Below the pieces are notes generated by a model, which saw only the letters and a program-made list of their open reading frames with translations, was not told the origin of the DNA and searched no databases. Made by a program: the position numbers and the translations under genes. Shown here piece by piece: positions 33,956 through 45,295 of a DNA stretch of 64,000 bases. Source of the stretch: Dallia pectoralis (Eukaryota > Chordata > Actinopteri > Esociformes > Umbridae); the NCBI GenBank assembly GCA_029465975.1, contig CM055738.1, positions 4,313,747 through 4,377,746 on the forward strand. Direction: 5' to 3'. Each line of letters starts with the position of its first letter. Within the stretch, counting starts at the first letter, position 1.

Positions 33956-34239
33956 TACAGTTGATATACAAAGTCGACACACCCCTTAGTTTAAATGCCT
34001 GTTTTTTATGAGAAAAATTATAAAGAGAAAGTTAAATCATGTCAGAACCAGCTTATTGTAATGTTTTATTTTTTATTCCCCCCTCAAGAATTTCAGTTTG
34101 TCTTTAAATTGAATTGTTTATGTTATAGGTCACATTACAGGTGGAAAAAGTTCTGACATGATTTATTTTTGTCTTATTTTCTCACATCACAAAAACCTGG
34201 CATTTAACGGGGGTGTGTTGACTTTTTCTATCCACTGTA
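33956..34239. mobile_element. Palindromic Tc1-type MITE (terminal repeats only)
   Basis: A 284-bp element bounded by TA on both sides. The left end starts TACAGTTGATATACAAAGTC and the right end finishes TTTCTATCCACTGTA, with the two halves forming a long imperfect inverted repeat. Both arms carry a TCATGTCAGAAC-type sequence in opposite orientation, and a T-rich centre separates them. The arms match those of the larger element at 41993-42574, so this is a non-coding derivative that relied on the same transposase family. Confidence 0.85.
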
Positions 34240-35318
34240 GGTGGCAATCTCACATTTTGACATTTCATTTAACAGAACAACTTCCAATAGATGCATGCAA
34301 AAATGAGCTTTGATAAATGTGTTATCACGAATAAATTACCCTAATTAAGTATACTGTTTGCCCTAACATAAATGCTGTCTTAATTAAATTCATATCATAG
34401 TAATTGGATAAACACAATGGAAGACAATCCTGCGCAAGTCATTCAGTCACTGTTGGAAAATAAGCTTTAGTTGTACAGAAATCCTAAATGCTTAGAAGAG
34501 TGACAAATCCCATGGGCTCCCGAGACAGCTCCAGTTCAACAACTTTAATCAGCGAACGACGAGTCTGCCAGAATTAACAAGAGGCAGTACCCAATAAAAA
34601 CGAGGAAAAAAAACACTGAGAGGGAAAACGGACGATCTCAATCTGTAGAAATTGCCAACAGAAAGAACTTGAGCACATTTAGATTGTGTTCTAACCAGGA
34701 GATTCATTTAAAAATCAAACACAACAATCGAGGCTCATCTTGGAGACAAAAGGAAACCCTACGTTATCTCTTGGTGCTTAAAACCTAGGGAAAATCAAGA
34801 CATGGCCTTCTCCTCTAGCTCCTCTTTGTACAAATATTAATAAACCAAATGACCTTAATGCTAACCCTGTGTAGTCTCACCCACAGCCAACCACCCAAAA
34901 GGAAAAGGGAACACAAAACAGTGTCCTGGCCTTACTATTTCGTAACACACATTTTGAAAGAGCCAGTTATAAAATTGAGAGAGGAAGATATATATATTGT
35001 TTTTAAAAACCCTGTTGTTGTTATTCTCGTTTTATTGAGCCACTTCACTGACAGCCAAGTAGAGCAAATTGTGCGTAGCCAGAGCTGGATAAACAACAAC
35101 GCAGCCACTCCGGTGTGAATGGCGAGATGGGGCTTTGGGAGTTTATTTGTGTTGCTGAACTTTATAACAGGGAACACGCTTCACGTTGATGACAGCGTAC
35201 AGAAAGGAGGGACTGGAACAGGAGGCCAGAGACGGGTGGGGAAAGTCTCTGTAGAATTAACTCATTGTCCTTTCATTCAACTGCCTCGGCTTAGTTCATA
35301 GAAACAACATGAGAAACA
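34240..35318. other. Unique non-coding stretch
   Basis: No gene or array recognised. AT-rich words (CTTAATTAAATTCATATC near 34379) between 34340 and 34410. Open frames of 60-89 codons lack domains. Confidence 0.45.
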
Positions 35319-36515
35319 TGGACAGATATAGGATATAGGATCCAGCCCCAGAAGGATAACGGTAAGGAGGATATAGGATCCCAGCCCATCCAGCCCCAGA
35401 AGGATAACAGTAAGGAGGATATAGGATCCCAGCCCATCCAGACACAGAAGGATAACGGTAAGGAGGATATAGGATCCCAGCCCATCCAGCCCCAGAAGGA
35501 TAACAGTAAGGAGGATATAGGATCCCAGCCCATCCAGCCCCAGAAGGATAACAGTAAGGAGGATATAGGATCCCAGCCCATCCAGACACAGAAGGATAAC
35601 AGTAAGGAGGATATAGGATCCCAGCCCATCCAGCCCCAGAAGGATAACGGTAAGGAGGATATAGGATCCCAGCCCATCCAGACACAGAAGGATAACAGTA
35701 AGGAGGATATAGGATCCCAGCCCATCCAGCCCCAGAAGGATAACAGTAAGGAGGATATAGGATCCCAGCCCATCCAGCCCCAGAAGGATAACAGTAAGGA
35801 GGATATAGGATCCCAGCCCATCCAGACACAGAAGGATAACAGTAAGGAGGATATAGGATCCCAGCCCATCCAGACACAGAAGGATAACGGTAAGGAGGAT
35901 ATAGGATCCCAGCCCATCCAGCCCCAGAAGGATAACGGTAAGGAGGATATAGGATCCCAGCCCATCCAGCCCCAGAAGGATAACAGTAAGGAGGATATAG
36001 GATCCCAGCCCATCCAGCCCCAGAAGGATAACAGTAAGGAGGATATAGGATCCCAGCCCATCCAGCCCCAGAAGGATAACAGTAAGGAGGATATAGGATC
36101 CCAGCCCATCCAGACACAGAAGGATAACAGTAAGGAGGATATAGGATCCCAGCCCATCCAGCCCCAGAAGGATAACGGTAAGGAGGATATAGGATCCCAG
36201 CCCATCCAGACACAGAAGGATAACAGTAAGGAGGATATAGGATCCCAGCCCATCCAGCCCCAGAAGGATAACGGTAAGGAGGATATAGGATCCCAGCCCA
36301 TCCAGCCCCAGAAGGATAACAGTAAGGAGGATATAGGATCCCAGCCCATCCAGCCCCAGAAGGATAACAGTAAGGAGGATATAGGATCCCAGCCCATCCA
36401 GCCCCAGAAGGATAACAGTAAGGAGGATATAGGATCCCAGCCCATCCAGACACAGAAGGATAACAGTAAGGAGGATATAGGATCCCAGCCCATCCAGCCC
36501 CAGAAGGATAACGGT
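35319..36515. repeat. Minisatellite, 48-bp unit, about 25 copies
   Basis: Each 48-bp unit carries AAGGATAACAGTAAGGAGGA then TATAGGATCCCAGCCCATCC and ends AGCCCCAG or AGACACAG. Two independent variable sites (AACAGT/AACGGT, GCCCC/GACAC) give up to four unit types in a non-random order. The unit has no stop on the minus strand in any frame, so three overlapping minus frames of 385-413 codons exist, one of them highly hydrophobic (TVILLGLDGLGSYILL). Equal openness of all three frames argues against coding. Confidence 0.98.
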
Positions 36516-36902
36516 CAATTATTGTACTCTACTGTTCACATCCATTTATTATTTGTGATAATTGCTGCACTAACTGGTCAAAAGTGTTTTCTTGTGTGTC
36601 CAAACTTATTGGCAATTAAGCTGGATTCTGACGCACGGAGTCTATATCCTATAACTTATATCTACCGTTATTTTCTCAAATGCTCTAGTTTAATATATTA
36701 AACTATTGACTACTCTGTATCTTAGCTACTGTCCTCGGTCAGCCTGCCTGGCACATTTCAGGCTTGTGGTTCCTGCACTGATGGTCTGCGTTAGGCTCAC
36801 CGACACAGCTTTGAGGCACGGTAACACATGACCACGCCCTGATAGACCCAGGGGAAATTCAACTCCAGGGTCCATCACAGGCCAGCGGATGCTGCGGAGG
36901 CA
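36516..36902. other. Unique non-coding stretch
   Basis: No gene recognised. Confidence 0.5.
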
Positions 36903-37018
36903 AGCCGTACCGAGCCTTACCGTACTGAGCTGAGCCGAGGCATACAGAGCAGTACTGAGCCTTACCGTACTGAGCTGAGCCGCACCGAGCCGTGCCGAGC
37001 GGTACCGTGCCGTGCCAT
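36903..37018. repeat. Short degenerate repeat, CCGAG/CCGTA type
   Basis: Pentamer-like modules (CCGAG, CTGAG, CCGTA) with a direct copy of GAGCCTTACCGTACTGAGCT at about 36913 and 36958, 45 bp apart. Confidence 0.8.
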
Positions 37019-39270
37019 ATCATCTAATCCCTGCCTGTGATCTCACCACAAGCTTAGCGCCCAGCCCATTCCCGGTGAATGGGCTGAACCTCACGGGAAG
37101 GTACTGCCACTTATCAGCAAAACAGGAGTGTGCTTGTGTTTTCCCATCGTCCTAACTACTGTATATCCCCTGCTGTTGACACTAAACAGTGCCTGTCGTC
37201 TGCATGGCATGCGACCGATAAACATCACCCTATGCAGCTAGATCAGAGCTGAAGGCCCGGCTCAAATGGAGTTATGTGTGTACGCTACCCTAAAGGGCAA
37301 CGCTAAGCTGTGGTGTCGTGCTAACAGACCGTGCCAATCGGAGACGCAAGCTCAAGCCCTAAAACTCGATTTATGAATGGGGCACTTTGACATCATAACT
37401 CACAACCTCCCGGGCGTTTGTGATTTATTGCCTCTGTAATTTTGCTTCCTTCAAGGTTATGTTATTGATTCTACCTATGAAAACCATCCTTTGCCAGCCC
37501 AGATATCACAATCGAATTGCTTAATATCAGACGCTCAGGAATTGCCATCTACCCCCACAATCAATACTATTTAGGACGGCTTTCTCTTTCCCTCGGTACA
37601 GTAGGGCTGGAACAAATGGTTTGAACTATGGGAGTGTAGGCTCCATTTAAAAATATCCCCTGATGGCCATATGGGGTGTATATGAATGGAAGTCAAGTAG
37701 AACCAAGAAAATACGGGTGGGGAGAAACATTCCTGGTTTGCAATGAGGTGAATTCCTCGTAGTCGAGCTCAGAAGACATCAATACAATGTTCGAGCCCTC
37801 CTGTTTTGATTAGAAGCTGTTTACTCAAACAGAGACCGCATTTGGTCACTCTGACGTTCTACCGGCCAGAGAATAACAGGGCACGTCGTTGTTTAATCAG
37901 TTTAGGTGGAAGCTGTAAGACACAATTAGCGATAAAAAAGAAAAATTCCGTTGACCTTTATTTGATTTGGGAGAATTGAAATAAACACCTTAAATTGAAA
38001 TCTTTTTTTCAATCACCATTCTCTTATTTCTTGTTTTCTTTCCACGGGGGAAAGTCAGATCCTGACGACCTTCACGGATGTTTATTTTCCCTAGCTGATT
38101 ACCCCGTGAGCTGAAGCTGACGGCAAAATCGCAGAGAGGCGAAAGGAGGGAGGAACTAGAGACCTGGAAGCGTAGGGAACGGGGCGCAGTGAGGATTACT
38201 CGGGGTTAATGTACTGTAGAGCTAGCTCAACAAGCTAACAAGATTAGCTCCCCCAGCGCAGACTTCACTGACCGCAGGAGCTTAATGGCTAACCCCAGGC
38301 AGCTGTGAATCAGGTTATCTTCTGCATATCCAGCATCCACTAAACGGCTCCCACAAAGCAACCAGTCTCTGCGTAGCTGTGTCATGTCAGCTGTGGCAAC
38401 TGGAATCATGCAGTCTCTTCGTTATTAGCAAGACACGCTTAATACCCAAGATCAATTTTTTTGTCTTCTTAGCGAACGACATCAAGAGCGGGTTTGTAAC
38501 TACGACCGTGACCACCACATTTCCCACATGCTTGGGCCTGAAGAAAACAGGCCTTCAGCGGAGCTGGTCGGGGTTCGGCTGGGGGTTCGGCCTCGGTTTG
38601 TGGCCCGGGATGGGGTGTCGGGAGAGCTTGGTCCAGTCGGAGCAGGTTCGCGGGGGGAAGGATGCTCAACGGATGTCCTGTCTGCTGGCAGGAGTGAAGT
38701 GTGTGTTATCCACACGGGATACCAAAATGGACGTCAGGGCCCAGCGGTGAGATACGGTCGGAGATAAGGAACTCCTGAAACACTCTTTAGGAACGCTTCT
38801 GATTCATTGGCTGCAGGAAACACCAATTGTGAGGAAGGAGATAAAACGCATATAGTGTACATGTAACGTGTGGATCACCTGTTGCCTTGCGTCCGCCAGA
38901 CCAGATCACAGACGAGCCTGTGACAGTCGTTACCCTTCGTTAGGTTGTCCCTGGCGTTTGGACCGAGAGGGCGGATCCATTTCTCACCCTGCATCCGTAA
39001 AACCGAGTCCCGGCTCGGGTCTCCTGTATGAAGTTATGGTGGGATCATTAACTGTCATTCTTGTAACCACGGAGCACAGCTGAGTACACTTTAGATGTTC
39101 TGCCCGGCTGTCAGAGAAAAACTAAAACCAACTCTTTAGAAGAAAGCCAATTTGACCGTCAAAGCATGGTGGGCAGTGGGCTAATGTTAGCACATTAGTT
39201 ATTATTGGATGGCAATCCTATTATTTCCTCCTGGTTCTTTCTTTTCCTTACAATCTCCCGATCCTCTTCA
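37019..39270. other. Long unique non-coding stretch
   Basis: No supportable gene in about 2.2 kb. GC- and CpG-rich at 38530-38680, where several overlapping frames on both strands open (60-123 codons) without domain similarity. AT-rich T runs near 38000. The region could hold regulatory DNA. Confidence 0.4.
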
Positions 39271-39843
39271 CCCTTCTCTCTTCTCCTCACCTCTCCTGTC
39301 ATTTCCTCACCTGTTTCCTCTCTTCTTCTTCTCCTCACCTCTCCTGTCATTTCATCACCTGTTTCCTCTCCTGTCATTTCCTCACCTGTTTCCTCTCCTG
39401 TCATTTCCTCACCTGTTTCCTCTCCTGTCTTTTCCTCACTTGTTTCCTCTATTCTTCTTCTCCTCACCTCTCCTGTCATTTCCTCACCTGTTTCCTCTCC
39501 TGTCTTTTCCTCACCTGTTTCCTCTCTTCTTCTCCTCCTCACCTCTCCTGTCATTTCCTCACCTGTTTCCTCTCTTCTTCTTCTCCTCACCTCTCCTGTC
39601 ATTTCCTCACCTGTTTCCTCTCCTGTCTTTTCCTCACCTGTTTCCTCTCTTCTTCTTCTCCTCAGCTCTCCTGTCTTTTCCTCACCCGTTTTCCTCTCTT
39701 CTCCTCAACTCTTCCCTCTTCTCCTCACCTCTCCTGTCATTTCCTCACCTGTTTCCTCTCTTCTTCTTCTCCTCACCTCTCCTGTCATTTCCTCACCTGT
39801 TTCCTCTCCTGTCATTTCCTCACCTGTTTCCTTTTCTTCTCAC
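39271..39843. repeat. Pyrimidine-rich minisatellite, 27-bp and 48-bp modules
   Basis: The strand is almost pure C/T and is built from a 27-bp module (CTCCTGTCATTTCCTCACCT plus GTTTCCT) alternating with a 21-bp insert (CTTCTTCTTCTCCTCACCT). Both 27 and 48 are multiples of 3, which keeps plus-strand frames (SSPVISSPVS-type) open for 230-275 codons. CATTT/CTTTT variants mark different copies. Confidence 0.95.
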
Positions 39844-39939
39844 CTCTCTACTCCATACCTCTTCTCTACACTGCGCCTTATTTCTGACCTTCCACGGATA
39901 GAATGGAGCAGGCATTTCATAGAGATATGGAGTTTGTCT

Positions 39940-39962
39940 GCGTGTGTGTGTGTGTGTGTGTA
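39940..39962. repeat. GT microsatellite
   Basis: Short pure GT run. Confidence 0.93.
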
Positions 39963-40488
39963 TACGGGCACAGTGTTAGCATTGTGGAAGATCAACACGT
40001 GCTCCTCTTTACGGCATACAATTCCATTGTAACAGCCTAGCCCTGGTGATGACATCACTCAGTAGAGGAAAGTGGGATCAGCTCTGGAAGAAAAGTCACT
40101 ATGCTATTATCGATCGCAACAAAAGGGCGCTAAATCCCTTAACTGAGCTAAATACCAGCGGGCACACTGAAGTCGATGAAAGGGAACCTTCTCTGACCCA
40201 CCGCTTATGATTAGGAATATTCTGGATGCTTTATATAACTGTGGCGACAGCAATTTGTCATGGTTTATTTTATACCTTCGGGATAGAAACAGCTCCGGCA
40301 GAAAATAGGCGACCACTGCGGAATGATCGCTTTCTCCTGTTTAACTATTTATAGGTACGTGTTGGGATGAATAATTATGGCTTAGTTAATTGTAAATTTC
40401 TCCTTAATTACAAACAAAATTATTTTCAATTTCAGGATTCATTTTCAAAAATGACATATGGTCAAAAAAAAAAAGTTGCAGTGTTGTC
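39963..40488. other. Unique non-coding stretch
   Basis: No gene. Ends with an A run (about 40467-40476) just before the 38-bp array. Confidence 0.5.
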
Positions 40489-40832
40489 ACCAGTCTGTCT
40501 TATACACAGATGTTGGCATGTTCTCCACCAGTCTGTCTTATACACAGATGTTGGCATGTTCTCCACCAGCCTGTCTTATACACAGATGTTAGCATGTTCT
40601 CCACCAGTCTGTCTTATACACAGATGTTGGCATGTTCTCCACCAGTCTGTCTTATACACAGATGTTGGCATGTTCTCCACCAGTCTGTCTTATACACAGA
40701 TGTTGGCATGTTCTCCACCAGCCTGTCTTATACACAGATGTTGGCATGTTCTCCACCAGTCTGTCTTATACACAGATGTTGGCATGTTCTCCACCAGTCT
40801 GTCTTATACACAGATGTTAGCATGTTCTAGAC
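40489..40832. repeat. Minisatellite, 38-bp unit, 9 copies
   Basis: Nine units of 38 bp holding GTCTGTCTTATACACAGATG followed by TTGGCATGTTCTCCACCA. Single changes (GTTAGC, AGCCTG) mark individual units. The unit is not a multiple of 3; open frames switch frame along the array. Confidence 0.97.
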
Positions 40833-40850
40833 CATTCACATTTATGTTTG

Positions 40851-40943
40851 GTGACACACACACACAGATACCACCAACACACAAACACACACACAGAGAT
40901 ACAACCACACACACACACACACACACACACACGTATACACACG
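40851..40943. repeat. CA-rich microsatellite
   Basis: Interrupted then pure CA run, purest at 40908-40932. Confidence 0.95.
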
Positions 40944-41992
40944 CAGATCCAGTGAGGCTTTTCACTTCCTATGCTTATCTGAGTTTTTTTCTGAAGTCTT
41001 GGTGCCAGGTAAGGAACTCTGGGCCTCATGCTATGGAATGCAAATAGCTTTATTGACTGAGTATTGATTAAGTATTGATAGCCAAAGCCGACTGTGGAAA
41101 TGAATAAGTTGTAACGTAATAATAGAGTGCATCAAACCAACACCCGAATAAAAAGAAATCATTTGATTTGTATCACAATCTTATAGTTGTAAATGTGTAA
41201 ATTACATTCAGCATTTGACAATTCACAATTAGTTATTCTTTCCTCTGTAAGGGTTAAACAAACCCCCCAAATTGCAGTTAATCATTAAGCTGACGTTTTC
41301 GAGGCGAGAGTTTCACACTTGACATAAGTTTACGCGTCACAGTAAACACGGTTTTCTAAGTCAATAGCATATTGCCGTTTTGAAGGTTTGAAAAGGTCCT
41401 CCGAATGATTTTCAAAATGACTGACATTTTCCAGGGAAACGAATCGGGCGTGTCTATTCTAGTGAGACGAGTCCTCGTTATTAGAGTTATTCATGTGAAT
41501 TCCGCTCGCTTCCCATTGAACAGCTAGCTTTGAGCGGAGGAGAGAAAACCCCATGCGCTGTTTCACCTGACATTTAACCGGAATTACCAAACACATAGCA
41601 GCGCCGCGTCACGAAATTAGTTTGCCTTCAATCAAGTGTTCTTTGACTCATATTTCAGCTACTCGTATAAGGTCAACCTGTCACAGAGCAATATATGCAG
41701 ATAAAAAGCTACGTAACGAGTAGCAACGGTGGGATTTCTGGGTGACCTTTGCTCGAGCACATTGTATGTGCTCACTTTCACATGTGTGTTTGTTCTCTGA
41801 ACCCGGTTGACGTAGAAAACGTCGAACATTTGATCGGCTCTGTTTCTGTTTTCTTTCATCTAAAAAAAGGGGATCATTATATCTTCTTCCAAGAAACCCT
41901 GGGAAATGGTGCCACTGTTTGCTTTTTCTTTTTCTTTCAAGGACATATAACATATACTGTATCTATATATTTTTTTCTCTTGAGAGTACATA
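40944..41992. other. Unique non-coding stretch
   Basis: No gene or array. AT-rich with a few CpGs near 41450-41620; overlapping open frames of 66-90 codons at 41659-42006 lack domains. Confidence 0.45.
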
Positions 41993-42574
41993 TACAGTGG
42001 ATATGAAAAGTCTTTATTGAGCCTCTATCCTAAAAAGTCTCACTGAGAGAAAGTTAAATCATGTCAGAACTCTTAACCACCTAACATGACCTATGACGTG
42101 AATAATTCAATTGAAAAACAAACTGAAATCTTTGAGGTAAAAAAAAAAAAACAAAAAAAAACTCACAATGCTTTGGAAAAAATATTTTGTACCTTTCTTC
42201 TGACTGATATCTTTCAACAACCCTCAGATGCTTTGGAAGCTCTCTGCGGACCATGGCTTTTGCTCTGAGATGCAACTAAGAAAATGTCAGGAAAATCCTG
42301 GAACAACTGAGCTTTATTTGTGATTAATCAGAGTCACTTTAAATGATGGCAGGTGTGTAATGACTTCTATTTAACATGAGTTTGATTGCGATTGGTAAAT
42401 TCTGAACATAGCCACATCCCCAGTTATAAGAGGGTGTGCACACTTCTGCAACCAGGTTATTGTAAGGTTTTATTTTTTTTATTTTTCCCTCTCAAAGATT
42501 ACCGTTTCGGTTTCACATGATAGGTCACACACCTGGCAGTTTAAGGGGTGTGTACAGTTTTTATATCCACTGTA
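41993..42574 (-). mobile_element. Internally deleted Tc1-like transposon (582 bp)
   Basis: Bounded by TA duplications, with TACAGTGGATATGAAAAGTC on the left and TTTTATATCCACTGTA on the right. Long arms of roughly 150-200 bp are inverted copies and share GAGAAAGTTAAATCATGTCA with the MITE at 33956-34239. Between the arms a minus-strand transposase start remains (42159-42254). An A-rich tract (42139-42163) lies at the inner deletion point. Gene order matches a teleost Tc1 family distinct from the one at 12441 and 58263. Confidence 0.87.
42159..42254 (-). pseudogene. Tc1-like transposase N-terminal fragment
   Basis: The minus strand reads MVRRELPKHLR, VVERYQSEERYK and a decayed remainder, matching the start of a Tc1 transposase helix-turn-helix domain (DNA-binding, recognises the terminal repeats). 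About 30 codons survive. There is a small internal loss after PKHLR, and the frame runs into the left terminal arm; no catalytic domain exists. Confidence 0.8.
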
Positions 42575-43327
42575 GGAATATATATATGCTTAACAGCCAA
42601 TCAGGACTGTCCAAGAGTGTTAGTTGAGACAAAGCATGTATGTCAGTGTGTGCGTGTGTTTATCTGACTTGTGAGCACATACACACGTGTCTGAGTCTGT
42701 GTGGATGCGAGGGTGTGAGAGATATACAGATATTGTGTGTGTGTGTGTGTGTGTCAGCATGTGTGTTTCATTAACTTCCTCTGTAGAACACTGGAAAGGT
42801 CAAGTAAATTGAAAGTGATATCTCAGTAGGAACAAAGCAACAGGCTACGTGTTCAGTCCGTCTGAGCACAGACAGACAGAATATTACGGACGATAGTACA
42901 CAGGAAAAATAAACTGGGAAAAGATGAATCTGGTGAAATATTTCTGGAATGACAGCTGGGATGGAGAATTCCACGATGTTGTGATCTACTAAGACTCCCA
43001 GTTTTGATGTAATCTTAGCCAATGGGCACACAGCTCTCTGGACGGAAACGAATCGGGGCAGAGTTCCTCGTGTTATCATCAACGACCCCGTAATCCTGGT
43101 GAACGTAGATCCCTGATGAGGATGAGAAGTGTCTTCGCTCTCTTCATCATCATCTTTTGGACAGACGGATTAGTGGCACAAATTGAACATGGAACGCAGT
43201 CATTTCAAACTGTCTGCTACAGGATATGCTTTCACAGACCTGAAGAGGAGTTGTGAAAATGCTCATTTTAATTCCTATAGCTTCATTTGCATTGTGTGTG
43301 CCCAGATGATTGCCCCTGACTGTACAG
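42575..43327. other. Unique stretch with GT-rich part
   Basis: GT-rich between 42640 and 42770 including a pure GT run at 42734-42754. No gene recognised in the remainder. Confidence 0.5.

Positions 43328-43401
<74 letters not shown>
43328..43401. repeat. CA microsatellite
   Basis: CA run with two short interruptions. Confidence 0.97.
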
Positions 43402-43402
<1 letters not shown>

Positions 43403-43639
43403 GACACACGAGCTCCGGCACAATTGTCATTGGTTATACCCTATTAGAATTCCAAAGCATTTAAATTGCATGGGCCTGCATATTTGTTGCCCGTGGAAAA
43501 CCAGAGGGATCCTCGGGAGGTGAAGAAAACCTGACACGACGTGATTGCCAGCTGACAAACTTATGATGGCTCAGAGAAAAATGAAATTACCTTGCCCTCG
43601 TCTGGAGAGATTACTTCCTCACCCTTCGACCCCCTCTAC

Positions 43640-43718
<79 letters not shown>

Positions 43719-43735
43719 CGACACACACACACGCA
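43640..43735. repeat. CA microsatellite
   Basis: About 95 bp of CA, among the longest CA/GT dinucleotide runs in the window, with CG steps near 43664 and 43719. Confidence 0.97.
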
Positions 43736-44180
43736 CTGAGTCCCCTAGTTCCCACATCTGCCAGATCAAACCTCAGCGAAAGGAGAACTGCGGGCGAAAT
43801 AAATAAATATCGTAAGGGAAAAAAATCAAAATGCAAAAGCATTGTAATTCCCCTTTCAGCCCCTGGCTGGCTGGATATTAATTTCCTGGGTGTCAGGGGT
43901 GGGACAAGCAACAGGGGAGTTATCAGGAACGCCTGATTACTGTTTGGGCTTTAGGTGCCCCCTGAAAATGCCCGTCAGAATATATCACAGCTATGAACAA
44001 GGTCTTGCCTATTTCTTATCTCGATACGGCTGCTCCCTGACTTCTGAATGATTTGGAATGACTGGCGGTCTTTTGCCTTTCACACAACCCTAGACGACGT
44101 GCATATTTTCCCCCAATGAAAGTGTTACACATTGTTGAAATAGTGAAGAGTAAATATGACTGGATGTGGAATGCTAACTG
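43736..44180. other. Unique non-coding stretch
   Basis: No gene or repeat recognised. Confidence 0.5.
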
Positions 44181-44290
44181 GGGGGCAACAGGTGATCTAG
44201 CAGTAAGAGCAAATAACACATAACCAAAGGTTGGGAGATTGAATCTCAATAGTTGTTAAGTTCCGTTCCTAAGCATAGGCAGTTTAGTTA
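44181..44290 (+). mobile_element. Decayed tRNA-derived SINE head
   Basis: GGTGATCTAGCAGTAAGAGC (A-box-like), ATAACCAAAGGTTGG, and GGGAGATTGAATCTC (B-box-like) occur in the order and spacing of a common teleost tRNA-derived SINE head; the following CCGTTCCTAAGCATAGG resembles the SINE body. Several substitutions in both boxes imply an old copy. Identification by family recognition. Confidence 0.5.
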
Positions 44291-44302
44291 AATGAGGCAA
44301 AA

Positions 44303-44440
44303 TGTTTCTTATTTTTTAGGTAACCAGGTAGGCCGATGGAGAACAATTTCTCATTTGCTACGGCGACCTGTGGAGAAGCTGGGGATTGAACCCAGGACGT
44401 CATACATACACGCGCTCTACCACTGAGCTACACCAACTCC
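44303..44440 (-). mobile_element. tRNA-derived SINE with tRNA-Ala-like head
   Basis: On the minus strand the head (44440 down to 44372) reads GTGTAGCTCAGTGGTAGAGC, then TCCTGGGTTCAATCCCCAGC: good A and B boxes of RNA polymerase III. It resembles tRNA-Ala, but the acceptor stem has mismatches at two positions, and the sequence continues into a SINE body (AAATGAGAAATTGTTCTCC, CCTACCTGGTTACC) and a tail at about 44303. It is therefore a SINE, not a tRNA gene. Confidence 0.75.
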
Positions 44441-44485
44441 TCCTCTGATGTCCACACTCACCTTTCCAGCTCAGTGAAGCCAGTC

Positions 44486-44545
44486 CAATCAGCACACTCG
44501 ACATTGAGCTCTGACCAATCAGCACACTTGACATTGAGCTCTGAC
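44486..44545. repeat. 30-bp direct duplication
   Basis: Two copies of a unit starting CAATCAGCACACT and ending GAGCTCTGAC, with a third diverged start (CAATAAGAAC). Confidence 0.9.
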
Positions 44546-45143
44546 CAATAAGAACGCATATTCAACAGTTCAACAGCTCACGTATCACACAAAGCTACAA
44601 AAGAAGGCCACGTGTCTACAAGATAAAAGCCAAATCGTAAAATTCAGAGGTACACCACTAAATGTTGTCTGTGGGCAGCATTAAAAAAAACTTCTGTTTT
44701 GTATTTTCTTTTATAAAATAACTGAAACACTGAATTCAATAACTGAATAAAATATTTAATATTTCAGGTTTAGTTGTTGTGAATTTGAAAAAAACAAGTC
44801 CTTTGTTTTTCGCATTTAATTTTTTAATTTGTATTAGTCATGATTAGAGTGCAACACTCAGATCTTAGCCGGGTTTCCAGCATGCGCATAGTTAACGGCT
44901 GTGTGCTATTGCCATGGAGTTTAACAGATGAGAAAAAAATAACGTTTGTTAATATAACCTTTCTTAATATAACCTCATTCGCTGCACACGTTTTTGTTTG
45001 CCTATTAGCCTATACATTTGACTGATGGCCGGAGGAACACATGTCTATTGCTTTCGTGGCAATAAATGTCAATGTAAACAGTCTTTCCTTAAAAATGTGA
45101 GAAAGATGAACGCTTGCAACTATTTAGAGTCTGTTAAGAGAAT
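44546..45143. other. Unique AT-rich stretch
   Basis: No gene recognised; AT-rich with repeated AATATAACCT near 44953-44975. Confidence 0.45.
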
Positions 45144-45295
45144 GAATGTTTGTGTGGGTTTCAGAGAGGAGAGAGTAGCACACCAGAGTTGCGTGAATGT
45201 GTGGGTTTCAGAGAGGAGAGAGTAGCACACCAGAGTTGCGTGAATGTGTGGGTTTCAGAGAGGAGAGAGTAGCACACCAGAGTTGCGTGAATGTG
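45144..45295. repeat. Minisatellite, 47-bp unit, about 3 copies
   Basis: Three near-identical units containing GTGTGGGTTTCAGAGAGGAG and AGCACACCAGAGTTGCGTGA. Confidence 0.94.

Noticed and set aside
35277..36518. A 413-codon hydrophobic repeat protein on the minus strand
   Set aside because: All three minus frames are equally open because the 48-bp unit has no stop; no coding signal favours one frame.
38379..38770. Overlapping 66-123-codon frames in CpG-rich DNA as a possible gene
   Set aside because: Five frames on both strands are open over the same bases, which is expected for GC-rich DNA; none shows a recognisable motif.
40489..40832. Resemblance of CTGTCTTATACACAGATG to a Tn5 mosaic end (possible sequencing-adapter contamination)
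   Set aside because: The match is partial (two bases missing and the end differs), and nine regular 38-bp copies with private variants form a genuine array.
44372..44440. A functional tRNA-Ala gene on the minus strand
   Set aside because: A and B boxes are good, but the acceptor stem has two mismatches and the sequence runs straight into a SINE body.
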